Program-made: the position numbers and the translations under genes
Assembly: GCA_937982425.1 (NCBI GenBank)
Contig: CALJLT010000009.1
Location: forward strand, 1-64,000
Origin: an uncultured archaeon
GTDB lineage: Archaea > Nanobdellota > Nanobdellia > Pacearchaeales > GW2011-AR1
Length of the DNA stretch: 64,000 bases
Reading direction: 5' to 3'
The notes under the pieces: generated by a model
Databases searched by the model: none
Seen by the model: only the letters and a program-made list of their open reading frames with translations
Told to the model about the DNA's origin: nothing
Part shown: one piece after another, positions 49,397 through 57,709 of the stretch
How the letters are laid out: each line of letters begins with the position of its first letter
Numbering within the stretch: the stretch's first letter is position 1

Positions 49397-51685
49397 TTAG
49401 ATCCTTCTTAATCTTAATTCTTCATTTAACCATTTTTGCCATTCTGGAAAAACTCTTTCTTTCAAAGGCAACCCTATTTCTTTAATAACTGAATCTGAAA
49501 TTTCATGGAATTTGTGAGTTGAAAGTGCGTTAAATTCTGCTTCGAGCAAATCTTTCATTCCGCTAGCTCTTGCGACTTCTACTAATCTTTCCTTAATTTT
49601 TGAACGAAGTAAAATATTATCATAAACCGCTTCCCAATTTCCTGCCCATCCTTTAACTTTAGAAGCAATATCCTTAATTGTTTCGGAATCTCCATTTATT
49701 AAAGCATCACTAACTTCCAACTCATCTTTTTCAACATTATATAACATTAAATCTTTGAACCCCCCTTCTAGCAAAGGATCCGATGTCCAATGTTTTCTAA
49801 CTTCCGTTATTTGCAAAAGTCTTCTCCAAGAATTAAGACCATCAGCTGATTTAATTGGGTTTGCTATTGCAATTATATCTGTTGCTTTAAAAGACGTTGC
49901 TGGAACTCCTATATCATTTACAACTCGATCAAAAACCCCATAAGGGCTTGCACCGTGAATTGTTCCTGCTACAACATTTGCGAGAGCCCCAACTCTCATA
50001 GCTTCATAAAGAGCTTTAGCCTCAGTACTTCTAACTTCTCCAACTATCAAAGAACTATCTCCTAACCTTAAACTTGTCCTTATTCCTTCCTCCGCACTAA
50101 CTTCCGAAGTCGTTTTTAATAAAGCTGAACGAACCTTCATTCTTAATATATTAAAGTTAAGTCTTCTCAAAGCTTCAACTGGAAGTTCTAAAGAATCCTC
50201 TATTGTAATTATCCTAGATTTAGGATTTATCTCCAACATTAAACTTCCCAAAAGAGAAGTTTTCCCTGAAGAACGTGTTCCGGCTATTAACAATGTTCTT
50301 GCCCCGTCAATTAAAAAACTAAATAATCCTGCTGCCATGGGGTTTATCATTCTATTGTCTATAAATAAAGGTAAAGTCCAGGGAGATTCTCTATGCCTTC
50401 TTATTGAATAAGCTAATCCATCTGGACTCAAAGGCCCTTGAACAATAGCAATTCTTGCTCTTAATTGTCCTATTTCTAATTGTGTATCTAAAATCGGATT
50501 GGATTCGTCTAAAGGACGCCCTGAAATCATCCTAAATTTTGCGGCCCAAGAATCTGCATCTTCTTTACTAGGAAGTATATTTGTCAAACACTCATCATAA
50601 TCTTGATGCCTAATATAAATAGGAACTTGAGAAATGGGTGCATTCAAAGAAATGTCTTGAATAAATTTATCCTGAAGTAAAACTTCAACTAATCCAAATC
50701 CAATAGTATGTCTAACCAAAATTGTCGCAAGTTTATTTAAATTTCCAAAATCAATTTTAAAATTTTTCGTCGTAGCTAAATCTCTAATCAAATCTTTGGA
50801 TATATTAAAAAAAACTTGTCTTGTTCTCTCTGTATCTGTAAACTCCTCTGCCTTGGGCTGATGCTCGATTAAGACACTTCTTGCTAAATTAAGTAAATTA
50901 TTTTCCTCTTCACTTAAATTACTTTCAGGAGGATTTAAATGATAAAATAATTTGGATTCATTTTTACTTTTCAAGATATAGACTACACTCTTATCATATT
51001 CATTTAAAAAAATTTCATATTGGTCAACTATTTCGGAGAAAGAAGGAAAATCACTAACCAAACGTGTAAAAGTAAAGTTAGGAATTGTGTCTGCCTTAAA
51101 TAAATGAGAGTAAATCCCCCTATCTCCTTTCTTGTAATTATCTAAAAAGGATTTTGATTCAGAAATAATTTTTGTTTTATTTAAAAGAGAATACATTTTT
51201 TCCAATAAAAAAAGATAATTTTTTTCGTCTAAAAGAGAAGACCCCTCTAATTTTTCTAACAATATTTTAGAAGTAATTATTATTTTTTTTATTTCAAAAT
51301 ATGCTTGTAAAGGATCTCTCTTTAATTGGTATAAAAAATTAAACAATTCGTTATATCTTTTTGAAAAATTTACTTCAGAAATTTTTGCTAATTTTTCCGG
51401 AGAAAGAATTTTTTCTTGCTTTAATAAATAAACATATAAAGAAGCTATTTCTAAAAGAAGACTAGTTTCATTAAAATCGTAATTATAACTTTTATCTTGA
51501 ACAAAAACTATTCTTGAAACTTGAGAATTTTCAATTAAAGCATCAATCGTTCTTTCCATTACTTCTGGGGATTCGGCCAAATTGGGAAAAAACGGAGCTC
51601 CAGAGTAATTAAAATAAATAACATCTTCTCCTCCCTCTCTTTGTACAAGATAAGAATATAACTTAGCTCCTTTTTCAAACTGCAT
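49397..51685 (-). CDS. tadA: TadA/VirB11-like secretion ATPase
   Basis: The 762-residue protein has an N-terminal helical region of about 280 residues and a C-terminal ATPase. Walker A is AGTRSSGKTSLLGSL with Lys475. The Asp box is IITIEDSLELPVEAL, Walker B is SLIVGEVRSTEAKALYEAM and the His box is VVAGTIHGASPYGVFDR. It is the first gene of the pilus locus and powers pilin assembly. The promoter region is shared with the divergent coiled-coil gene at 51772. Confidence 0.92.
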   Translation of the reverse strand: MQFEKGAKLYSYLVQREGGEDVIYFNYSGAPFFPNLAESPEVMERTIDALIENSQVSRIVFVQDKSYNYDFNETSLLLEIASLYVYLLKQEKILSPEKLAKISEVNFSKRYNELFNFLYQLKRDPLQAYFEIKKIIITSKILLEKLEGSSLLDEKNYLFLLEKMYSLLNKTKIISESKSFLDNYKKGDRGIYSHLFKADTIPNFTFTRLVSDFPSFSEIVDQYEIFLNEYDKSVVYILKSKNESKLFYHLNPPESNLSEEENNLLNLARSVLIEHQPKAEEFTDTERTRQVFFNISKDLIRDLATTKNFKIDFGNLNKLATILVRHTIGFGLVEVLLQDKFIQDISLNAPISQVPIYIRHQDYDECLTNILPSKEDADSWAAKFRMISGRPLDESNPILDTQLEIGQLRARIAIVQGPLSPDGLAYSIRRHRESPWTLPLFIDNRMINPMAAGLFSFLIDGARTLLIAGTRSSGKTSLLGSLMLEINPKSRIITIEDSLELPVEALRRLNFNILRMKVRSALLKTTSEVSAEEGIRTSLRLGDSSLIVGEVRSTEAKALYEAMRVGALANVVAGTIHGASPYGVFDRVVNDIGVPATSFKATDIIAIANPIKSADGLNSWRRLLQITEVRKHWTSDPLLEGGFKDLMLYNVEKDELEVSDALINGDSETIKDIASKVKGWAGNWEAVYDNILLRSKIKERLVEVARASGMKDLLEAEFNALSTHKFHEISDSVIKEIGLPLKERVFPEWQKWLNEELRLRRI

Positions 51686-51771
51686 TTTAATCCAAAAAAA
51701 AGAATGAAATCCAGTTTATATTAATTATCATCTCACAAAACAAATTTAAACTGCATTTTCTTTTTAAAAAT

Positions 51772-52116
51772 ATGAAATCTAAAGAAATAGAAATGAATAT
51801 CCCCCAAAATCCTCTTCCTTCAATAAAAAATTTAGAAGAGAAACAAAAAATTCTAAAGGATAGACTTCTTTTAATAGGAGAGAATTTAATTCATTTTAGA
51901 GAGAAAACCGAAGAAGAAATGATTTTTTTAAAGAAAGAGTTAGAGAAATTAAAAGACGGGTTTGAAAAAATAAAAAATTTTATGGAAAATCTTTCTGGAG
52001 AAATTTCAGAATTTGCAAGAAAAGAAGATTTAGAAATACTAAAAAAACAAGCAAAAATGTTTCAACCCTTAGAATTTGTAAAAAAATCAGACTTAGAAAA
52101 ATTAAAAAAGAAGTAA
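51772..52116 (+). CDS. Coiled-coil hypothetical protein
   Basis: The 114-residue protein is predicted to be almost entirely coiled coil (KNLEEKQKILKDRLLLIGEN; KTEEEMIFLKKELEKLKDGF; EISEFARKEDLEILKKQAK). It has no membrane helix. It is divergent from TadA with 86 bp between starts and is followed after 14 nt by a longer coiled-coil protein, suggesting a regulator or scaffold of the pilus system. A TTTAAACT element is about 27 nt upstream. Confidence 0.62.
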   Translation: MKSKEIEMNIPQNPLPSIKNLEEKQKILKDRLLLIGENLIHFREKTEEEMIFLKKELEKLKDGFEKIKNFMENLSGEISEFARKEDLEILKKQAKMFQPLEFVKKSDLEKLKKK

Positions 52117-52130
52117 AATAATCCTAAATT

Positions 52131-52790
52131 ATGGGTGCCCTTGAAAAATTAGTTCAATACAAAAAAGAGGGAAAAACAGAGAATGAAACAATTTCTTTAT
52201 TAAAGGAAGAAGGTTTCAATCCTGGAGCAATAATGGAGGCATTAACTCAAATAAGAATAAAAGAGGCAGTAGGAAAAGAAAATATGGATAATAAAGAAGA
52301 AATGCAACCTTCGATAATGGAATCTTCTCCGGAAGAGTACCAAAACCAAGGCTATCAAGAAGAGAATAGAAATCAGCAAAAAGGTTACTTTCCTCCCGAA
52401 AATTCTGCAGAATATTACTCTCCTCAACAACCGTTTCAAGGACAGAACTATTCTGAAGACCAATATTACGAAGAAGCGTATTCCCCTCAACAAACAAATT
52501 TCCAAGATACAGACACTTTAATAGAAATTGCTGAGCAAGTTTTTTCAGAAAAAATAAAAGACATTTCAAATAAAATTAAAGAATTTAAAGAATTTAAAAC
52601 GATTTATCAGGAAAAAATAGAAGATATAAATGAAAGATTAAAAAGAATGGAAAAAATGTTTGATAAAATGCAAATTTCTATTTTAGACAAAGTTGGTTCT
52701 TTTGGAAAAGAAATAACTGGTTTAAGAAAAGAAGTAGAAATGGTTGAAGATAGTTTTTCTAAGATGCATTCTTCTTCCAAGAAAAAATAA
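52131..52790 (+). CDS. Tripartite protein: N-terminal helical domain, Gln/Tyr/Pro-rich linker, coiled coil
   Basis: The 219-residue protein has an N-terminal domain of about 45 residues (LEKLVQYKKEGKTENETISL, then LLKEEGFNPGAIMEALTQI), resembling the short helical modules of DPANN proteins. A disordered linker of about 80 residues is rich in Gln, Tyr, Asn and Pro (FPPENSAEYYSPQQPFQGQN). The C-terminal half is coiled coil (IKDISNKIKEFKEFKTIYQE; VGSFGKEITGLRKEVEMV). It has no membrane helix. It is linked to the pilus locus and could be a scaffold or condensate-forming partner, which is inference. Confidence 0.68.
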   Translation: MGALEKLVQYKKEGKTENETISLLKEEGFNPGAIMEALTQIRIKEAVGKENMDNKEEMQPSIMESSPEEYQNQGYQEENRNQQKGYFPPENSAEYYSPQQPFQGQNYSEDQYYEEAYSPQQTNFQDTDTLIEIAEQVFSEKIKDISNKIKEFKEFKTIYQEKIEDINERLKRMEKMFDKMQISILDKVGSFGKEITGLRKEVEMVEDSFSKMHSSSKKK

Positions 52791-52791
52791 A

Positions 52792-53394
52792 TTATATTCT
52801 CCTCTTTGCCATATGGCCTAGAAGACTATCTTTATCTTTACTGCCTCCAAAAGCAATGGCTAAAATTGCTCCAATTAAAAGAGCAAAAACCAAAATTGAA
52901 CCTAGATTTCTTTCGAGAAAATATCCTATTTGCCATCCCGAACCAAAAACAGCCCAACCAAAAGACCCAGCAAGACTTTGGTACACTATTGCAATTATTC
53001 CTAAAACAATAAAAAAACCAAAAATTTTAATTGCTGCGGTTGGAGAACCATCCTCGTTTTTAAACTTAAAAAATAATCCCATTAAAACTAAACCTGCTAA
53101 AATTATAGATAACATAACGCCCATTCTAGGAAATAACTCCGCAAAAAAATAAGAAACAAAACCAAATTGCAAAGCCATAAATCCTACTGAAATAGAAAGA
53201 ATAACATTTATTCCTTTACTGTTTTGCCCAAAAAGATTTATGTTATTTAAAATTCCGTACGTCAAAGCAAAAATCATTAAAAAAGGTAAAACAAAACTAA
53301 AAAAACCTGTTTGTTCCAATTGGAAAAAAAGATTCCCCATTGCTCCTCCTTGATTAGTAGGAAGATAAACAAAATTTATCACACTCTCAAACAT
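52792..53394 (-). CDS. Multi-span membrane protein, pilus locus
   Basis: The 200-residue protein has about five hydrophobic helices (FSFVLPFLMIFALTYGIL; VILSISVGFMALQFGFVSYF; SIILAGLVLMGLFFKF; IFGFFIVLGIIAIVYQ; ILVFALLIGAILAIAFGG). It shares a helix pattern and the motif PFLMIFALTYGILNN with PFLLLFFLVFAILEK of the gene at 53440, a distant paralogue. The ATG at 53394 has a TTTATATAA element 25-30 nt upstream; an internal GGAGGAG before a Met 18 residues later is probably coding only. Confidence 0.7.
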   Translation of the reverse strand: MFESVINFVYLPTNQGGAMGNLFFQLEQTGFFSFVLPFLMIFALTYGILNNINLFGQNSKGINVILSISVGFMALQFGFVSYFFAELFPRMGVMLSIILAGLVLMGLFFKFKNEDGSPTAAIKIFGFFIVLGIIAIVYQSLAGSFGWAVFGSGWQIGYFLERNLGSILVFALLIGAILAIAFGGSKDKDSLLGHMAKRRI

Positions 53395-53439
53395 GTTAAA
53401 TTAAAATAAAAGAGCTTTATATAAATTTCTGTTTAAGAA

Positions 53440-53949
53440 TTATTTTGTAGCCCCTTTAGCTTTTAGAGCAATAGCGATTGCTCCTGCAATAAACGCTACA
53501 ATCAAAGCATTTGTCCAAAAGCTTCCGCTCCAAGAAGAACCAAACAAGAACATCATAAATCTTTCAGCTCCATTTATAAAAGGAGTTAAAATTCCTGCAG
53601 CCCAAATAACTGCGAAAAATATTGCTATAAACAAAATAACTGCGTAAAAGGATTTCCATTTACCTCCCGGAGTTGGTTTTTCTCCAGTAATAAATCCCCA
53701 CATCATAAGTCCAACAAAGATAATTACAAGCCCCACGCTCATAAAGAGAATAAGATTTGTAGCCATTAGCTTAGGAAAAATAGCTGCAACAAAGATAAGT
53801 GCAACAACCAAAGAAACAAGCGCATTTGTTGTTTTAACGTCATCTCCTAAAATCTTAGTCTTTTCTAAAATAGCAAAAACTAAAAAGAAGAGTAATAAAA
53901 AAGGATACAGAAAATCTGTCATTAATGGTGCTTGTAATATTGTAGCCAT
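53440..53949 (-). CDS. Multi-span membrane protein, paralogue of the preceding one
   Basis: The 169-residue protein has about five hydrophobic helices (FLYPFLLLFFLVFAIL; VSLVVALIFVAAIFPKL; ILFMSVGLVIIFVGLMMW; FYAVILFIAIFFAVIWAAG; ALIVAFIAGAIAIALKA). The ATG at 53949 is chosen; a TTG two codons upstream exists. It is likely a holin-like or pilus accessory membrane protein of DPANN type; function unknown. Confidence 0.7.
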   Translation of the reverse strand: MATILQAPLMTDFLYPFLLLFFLVFAILEKTKILGDDVKTTNALVSLVVALIFVAAIFPKLMATNLILFMSVGLVIIFVGLMMWGFITGEKPTPGGKWKSFYAVILFIAIFFAVIWAAGILTPFINGAERFMMFLFGSSWSGSFWTNALIVAFIAGAIAIALKAKGATK

Positions 53950-54088
53950 AAACAATTATAATTTATTTAGTTTAAATAAATTACTATTCTTAATTTATCA
54001 AAAGACTGAATCAGTATAATTGAATTTAAAACAACTCAAAAGTTAATGCTTCCCTTGTTATTAAATCTAAATAGAAAAAACCTTAAAA

Positions 54089-54364
54089 CTACATTAAATC
54101 AGCTTCGCCTTCCATAGAAATATCTCTGTTCGGAAGAGCAGCTCGATTTATGATAAAAACATCACTTATAGCCCTAACAAATTGGTGTGGAACAACAACT
54201 CCTCTCGCTCCACCTAAAACTGAAGACAAATGGCCTGCAACCTTTATTCTCCATCCGTCAATCTTATTTTCATATAAATTAACTTCTTCTATTTCTCCAA
54301 ATAAGTCTCCTCCATCTGTATAAACCTTTTTACCCAGAACATCGTTAATCTTTTCAACTCTCAT
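54089..54364 (-). CDS. PRC-barrel domain protein
   Basis: The 91-residue protein has a PRC-barrel (INDVLGKKVYTDGGDLFGEI; YENKIDGWRIKVAG; VVPHQFVRAISDVFII). Such archaeal proteins are often linked to RNA processing, and some to cell division. A C-terminal acidic tail (EGEADLM) is present. Confidence 0.85.
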   Translation of the reverse strand: MRVEKINDVLGKKVYTDGGDLFGEIEEVNLYENKIDGWRIKVAGHLSSVLGGARGVVVPHQFVRAISDVFIINRAALPNRDISMEGEADLM

Positions 54365-54450
54365 AATAAAACATAATTAAATTTTATTTAAATAGTTTTC
54401 CATACTAAAAAGGATATTTTTAACCAAAACCGCCTGTCTAAAATAATCAA

Positions 54451-54460
54451 CTTTATAAAA
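54451..54460 (+). promoter_or_regulatory. TATA box that decides the start of the M50-like gene
   Basis: CTTTATAAAA is centred 25 nt before the ATG at 54481 but only 10 nt before an upstream in-frame ATG at 54466. With the leaderless spacing seen elsewhere, translation should begin at 54481. Confidence 0.55.
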
Positions 54461-54480
54461 AAGAGATGTCTTTTAACTTG

Positions 54481-55107
54481 ATGATAAACAAGAAAGAAAT
54501 TATCTCTATCTTAACTGCTACTTTGGTTTTAGGAGTAACTATCTCTCTTGTTGAAAGCTGGAACATTTTTCTCATAACCTCTGCTTTCATATTCGTAGCA
54601 ATATTTGTTAATCTTTTAGGTAAAAAAGTATCTTCCTACTATTTAGATACAGAAACAGAAGTTTCTCTTTGGGAATTTAAAAGATATGGATATAAAAAAC
54701 ACTACCACTTTTCTAAACCCTTGCTTGCAGGAATCTTTGTTCCTCTGTTAGTTAAATTTTTTAGTGTTGGGCTATTGAATTGGATGGCTTGTCTAACTTT
54801 TGAAGTAAAAGGCAAAATCTATCGTGCAGCCAGAAGGCACGGAATATATTCTTTCTCAGAGGTTACTGAAAGAGAAATAGGGTTAATTGCTATTTTTGGT
54901 ATTTTATTCAATCTTTTGTTTGCTCTCATAGGATATCTATTAGGCGTTCCTCTATTAGCAAAGCTTAATTTAGTTTACGCTTTTTATAACGTGATTCCTA
55001 TTTCAAACTTAGATGGATCAAAAATATTTTTTGGAATGAAAAATGTTTGGGTTTTCTTAGCAACTTTAGTTTCATTACTAACTCTTGCTTCAATATTCAT
55101 TGCTTAA
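54481..55107 (+). CDS. Site-2-protease-like membrane protein lacking HExxH
   Basis: The 208-residue protein has about six helices and the C-terminal NPDG-like motif (NVIPISNLDGSKIFFG, Asp178) of M50 site-2 proteases, including the following transmembrane pattern. Where the HExxH zinc motif should be (residues 43-49), it has VNLLGKK followed by the usual W-F-R-Y-G region (SLWEFKRYGYKKH). The zinc-binding His and catalytic Glu are gone, so it is probably a pseudoprotease. It is convergent with the module-3 B gene (stop to stop 8 nt). Confidence 0.72.
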   Translation: MINKKEIISILTATLVLGVTISLVESWNIFLITSAFIFVAIFVNLLGKKVSSYYLDTETEVSLWEFKRYGYKKHYHFSKPLLAGIFVPLLVKFFSVGLLNWMACLTFEVKGKIYRAARRHGIYSFSEVTEREIGLIAIFGILFNLLFALIGYLLGVPLLAKLNLVYAFYNVIPISNLDGSKIFFGMKNVWVFLATLVSLLTLASIFIA

Positions 55108-55115
55108 AAAACTTA

Positions 55116-56882
55116 TTAAGGATTGAACTGCCCAAAAGAAACTCTGACGTTTGCCCAATAATTTCCTTTTTTATCTTTCCCGTAATCAATTACTTCATAA
55201 TTCTTAATAAAAGAACCAGATGCAATTCTCCCCTTATTTGAAAATACTTGTCCTGATTGAAAATTTCCTCCCTGGTTTTCTTCAAAATAACCAGAAGTAA
55301 TCATTGAGTCTATTCTTGATTGTTTTAAGGAACTGGCATAGCAAAGAGCATCAAAAATAGCTTCCTCTAAACTATTCTTACTTCCTCCAGTTGAGGATTC
55401 TATTAAATCTTCTTTTTTTAAGGAGGGGCTTATCAACGAACTTTCCAATTGATAAATTTCCTGCATATATTGAAAATCGTCTTGCACAAATGAAATTCCT
55501 GATTGTTTACCTTCTTGACTAACACGCATCATTTCGTCATAAGTCTCAAAAAAACTTCCTGTCCTGATTAATAAATTCCCTCCTTCTAATGGAACTGAAA
55601 TTCCTTCTTTAATATAAGATTCCTCAAAAAGATACTCAATTCGCTCTTCTCCTTCTTCTATATCAGTAAAACTTGAAACTTCTGATTTGTATAACAAAGC
55701 TTCTTCACTAGAAGGAACAGGATTAAAAATTCCTCCTACCAAAACCCCCTCTTGAATTACGTTTTTTCCTCCTTTTAAATAAGCTTGATTAAATTCAACC
55801 CCTTTAACATTAAAACTACCCTTAAAATCAACAGATAAATCTTTTAAATCTCCATAATAAAAAAGCCCTTCTTCATTTACTAAAATTTCCTCATTATTTT
55901 TCCCCTTAAAAGTTAAAGAGCCATTTTGATTAAAAATTCCCGCGGCAATTGAATCTACATTCTCGTCTTCCAATTGAAAAATCAATCTCCCCTTTCCCCC
56001 TGAAAATTCATATTGATAATCTCCTGAATTTTTTCTAAGTTCAGAAACGCAATTTGGAGAGACACATTTTTTATTAAAAAGATATTCTATTTCTTCCTCT
56101 GAAACAAATAAAGATCTAGAAATTTGGCCATTTTCATATCTGGAAAAAAAACTTTCTTGTCCTAAAATTCTTGTTCCATCATTTAAAATCTTTTGGGATC
56201 CCTTAACAGAAGAAAAAAGATCTCCATCAATTTTTTCAAAAAAAGATCCATTAATCAAAATAGAATTTTCTGAGACGTGAATTAAACAAGTAGAATTGGG
56301 CATAGAAAAAAAAGAGTTATTTCCTTTTAATATACTTGAATTAAAAAAAGAAAAAGAGGAATTTTTACAGGAATCTAAATTTATTCTTCCCTCTTTTAAT
56401 AAAAAACCCTCTTTATCTTTAATCATCCTCCCCCCATAAATTTGAGATCCATCTTGAAGGATTAAATGGCCATATTTATTTACTTTAGAGCCCCTATTAT
56501 CTTCTAAATCGAAAGTCACCCCTTCTCCCACTACTCCTTTTAAAAAAACAATACTTTTGCCATCTTCAATAACTATTGAATTTATTTTTGCTCCCTCAAA
56601 AAGAATTCCTTGATTTTCAAACCAATATTTTCGAATCGAATCATAATCATTTAAAAAAGAAATGTTTTTAGAAGCTCGTAAGGAAACTTCTTTAAGAACA
56701 TCCTCTCTATTCATAAGAGTTAATTTTTCATCCAGAAGTAGAACTTGTAAAAAAAGATCATTATTTAATTTAGATAGGTTATATTCTCCCTGAACTATTA
56801 AAGATTCTATTTCTTGGGGGGATTCAGCTAAAACTGGATTTAAAAATAAACAAAAAATTAGGATAAAAAGTAAAATTCTCAT
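55116..56882 (-). CDS. Secreted beta-rich protein, paralogue of module-1 B (module 3, B)
   Basis: The 588-residue protein has a signal peptide (RILLFILIFCLFLNPVLA). The N-terminal region is related to the protein at 6264 (QGEYNLSKLNNDLFLQVLLL and SIRKYWFENQGILFEGAKI versus its counterparts), then Gly-spaced strand repeats (YGHLILQDGSQIYGG; FKGKNNEEILVNEEGLFYYG) that suggest a beta-solenoid. The C-terminus (SLEEAIFDALCYASSLKQSR, then FEENQGGNFQSGQVFSNKGR) lacks a clear catalytic Cys/His pair. It overlaps the upstream pilin-like gene by 4 nt. Either a catalytic domain was lost or another activity is present. Confidence 0.75.
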   Translation of the reverse strand: MRILLFILIFCLFLNPVLAESPQEIESLIVQGEYNLSKLNNDLFLQVLLLDEKLTLMNREDVLKEVSLRASKNISFLNDYDSIRKYWFENQGILFEGAKINSIVIEDGKSIVFLKGVVGEGVTFDLEDNRGSKVNKYGHLILQDGSQIYGGRMIKDKEGFLLKEGRINLDSCKNSSFSFFNSSILKGNNSFFSMPNSTCLIHVSENSILINGSFFEKIDGDLFSSVKGSQKILNDGTRILGQESFFSRYENGQISRSLFVSEEEIEYLFNKKCVSPNCVSELRKNSGDYQYEFSGGKGRLIFQLEDENVDSIAAGIFNQNGSLTFKGKNNEEILVNEEGLFYYGDLKDLSVDFKGSFNVKGVEFNQAYLKGGKNVIQEGVLVGGIFNPVPSSEEALLYKSEVSSFTDIEEGEERIEYLFEESYIKEGISVPLEGGNLLIRTGSFFETYDEMMRVSQEGKQSGISFVQDDFQYMQEIYQLESSLISPSLKKEDLIESSTGGSKNSLEEAIFDALCYASSLKQSRIDSMITSGYFEENQGGNFQSGQVFSNKGRIASGSFIKNYEVIDYGKDKKGNYWANVRVSFGQFNP

Positions 56883-57634
56883 TCTTCTTCCTCCATTTTT
56901 AAAGCAAAAGAATATGCTAAAGGTATTTCTCCTTGGGTGTCCGAAGAGAATATTAACGTCAAAATAAGATCCTTTTCCCCTAAGGGGGTTATTTCATAAG
57001 TAAAATCCCTTTCAAATGCCAAATTAGTCAAATAACTTAATGAAAAAAAAGAGGGATTTTTTTCTTGGATTTTAATAAATTCTTCAACTAGTTTATACTT
57101 TGAATATAAATCAAAATCATAGTTTAAAGAAAAATCTTTAAATTTAACTTTTGATTCTCCCTTGAAAACAATTAAAGGATAACTTAAATCAATTAAAATT
57201 TTATCTTCCAAAATTTCAAATTCGGAAAAAGGTTTTCCAGAATCTATCTTATATCCTTGATTTTCAAAATTGGAAAAATCTAAGCAGTTTTCAATATTCT
57301 CTTCCAAATAAGATGAAAGTTCTTCCTCAATAATTTCTAGAGAAGGCATTTTAGAAACTTCATCAAAATAAACAGGAAATTTGGCATTTTTATAGATAAG
57401 GAAATCTTTATTTAAATTATAAAATCCCCCATGAAAAAAATTAAAATAAATTGCTTCTTTTGTCGTCTTTTCTAAGCATTCTTCAACAAAATTATTTATT
57501 TCTGGTAAATCGACATTATTACTGCTTTTAAGAGTGACTCCTTCCCTAAAAACAAAAAAACCAACGGATAGAACAACTAATAACAGAGATATAATTATAA
57601 AAATTGTAACTTGCCCAAATTTATTATTCTTCAT
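56879..57634 (-). CDS. Class III signal membrane protein (module 3, A)
   Basis: The 251-residue protein has the leader NNKFGQVTIFIIISLLLVVL. Its ectodomain is closely related to the 8170 protein: VEECLEKTTKEAIYFNFFHG, GGFYNLNKDFL, AKFPVYFDEVSKMPSLEII, EEELSSYLEENIENCLDF, then the shared EKNPSFFSLSYLTNLAFERD and LPLAYSFA-like end. It is coupled to the secreted gene downstream by an ATGA overlap. Confidence 0.78.
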   Translation of the reverse strand: MKNNKFGQVTIFIIISLLLVVLSVGFFVFREGVTLKSSNNVDLPEINNFVEECLEKTTKEAIYFNFFHGGFYNLNKDFLIYKNAKFPVYFDEVSKMPSLEIIEEELSSYLEENIENCLDFSNFENQGYKIDSGKPFSEFEILEDKILIDLSYPLIVFKGESKVKFKDFSLNYDFDLYSKYKLVEEFIKIQEKNPSFFSLSYLTNLAFERDFTYEITPLGEKDLILTLIFSSDTQGEIPLAYSFALKMEEEE

Positions 57635-57709
57635 TAAAAATAAATGAGAAAAGAATTTATATAGTTTATGCGACTATTATCCTAACTATAAAGAAAACTT
57701 CTTACAAAA

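Noticed and set aside
53330-53394. Internal GGAGGAG followed by an ATG 54 nt into the multi-span gene at 52792
   Set aside because: It could look like a Shine-Dalgarno site for a shorter start, but a TATA box with leaderless spacing fits the outer ATG, and GGA/GGA codons explain the match.
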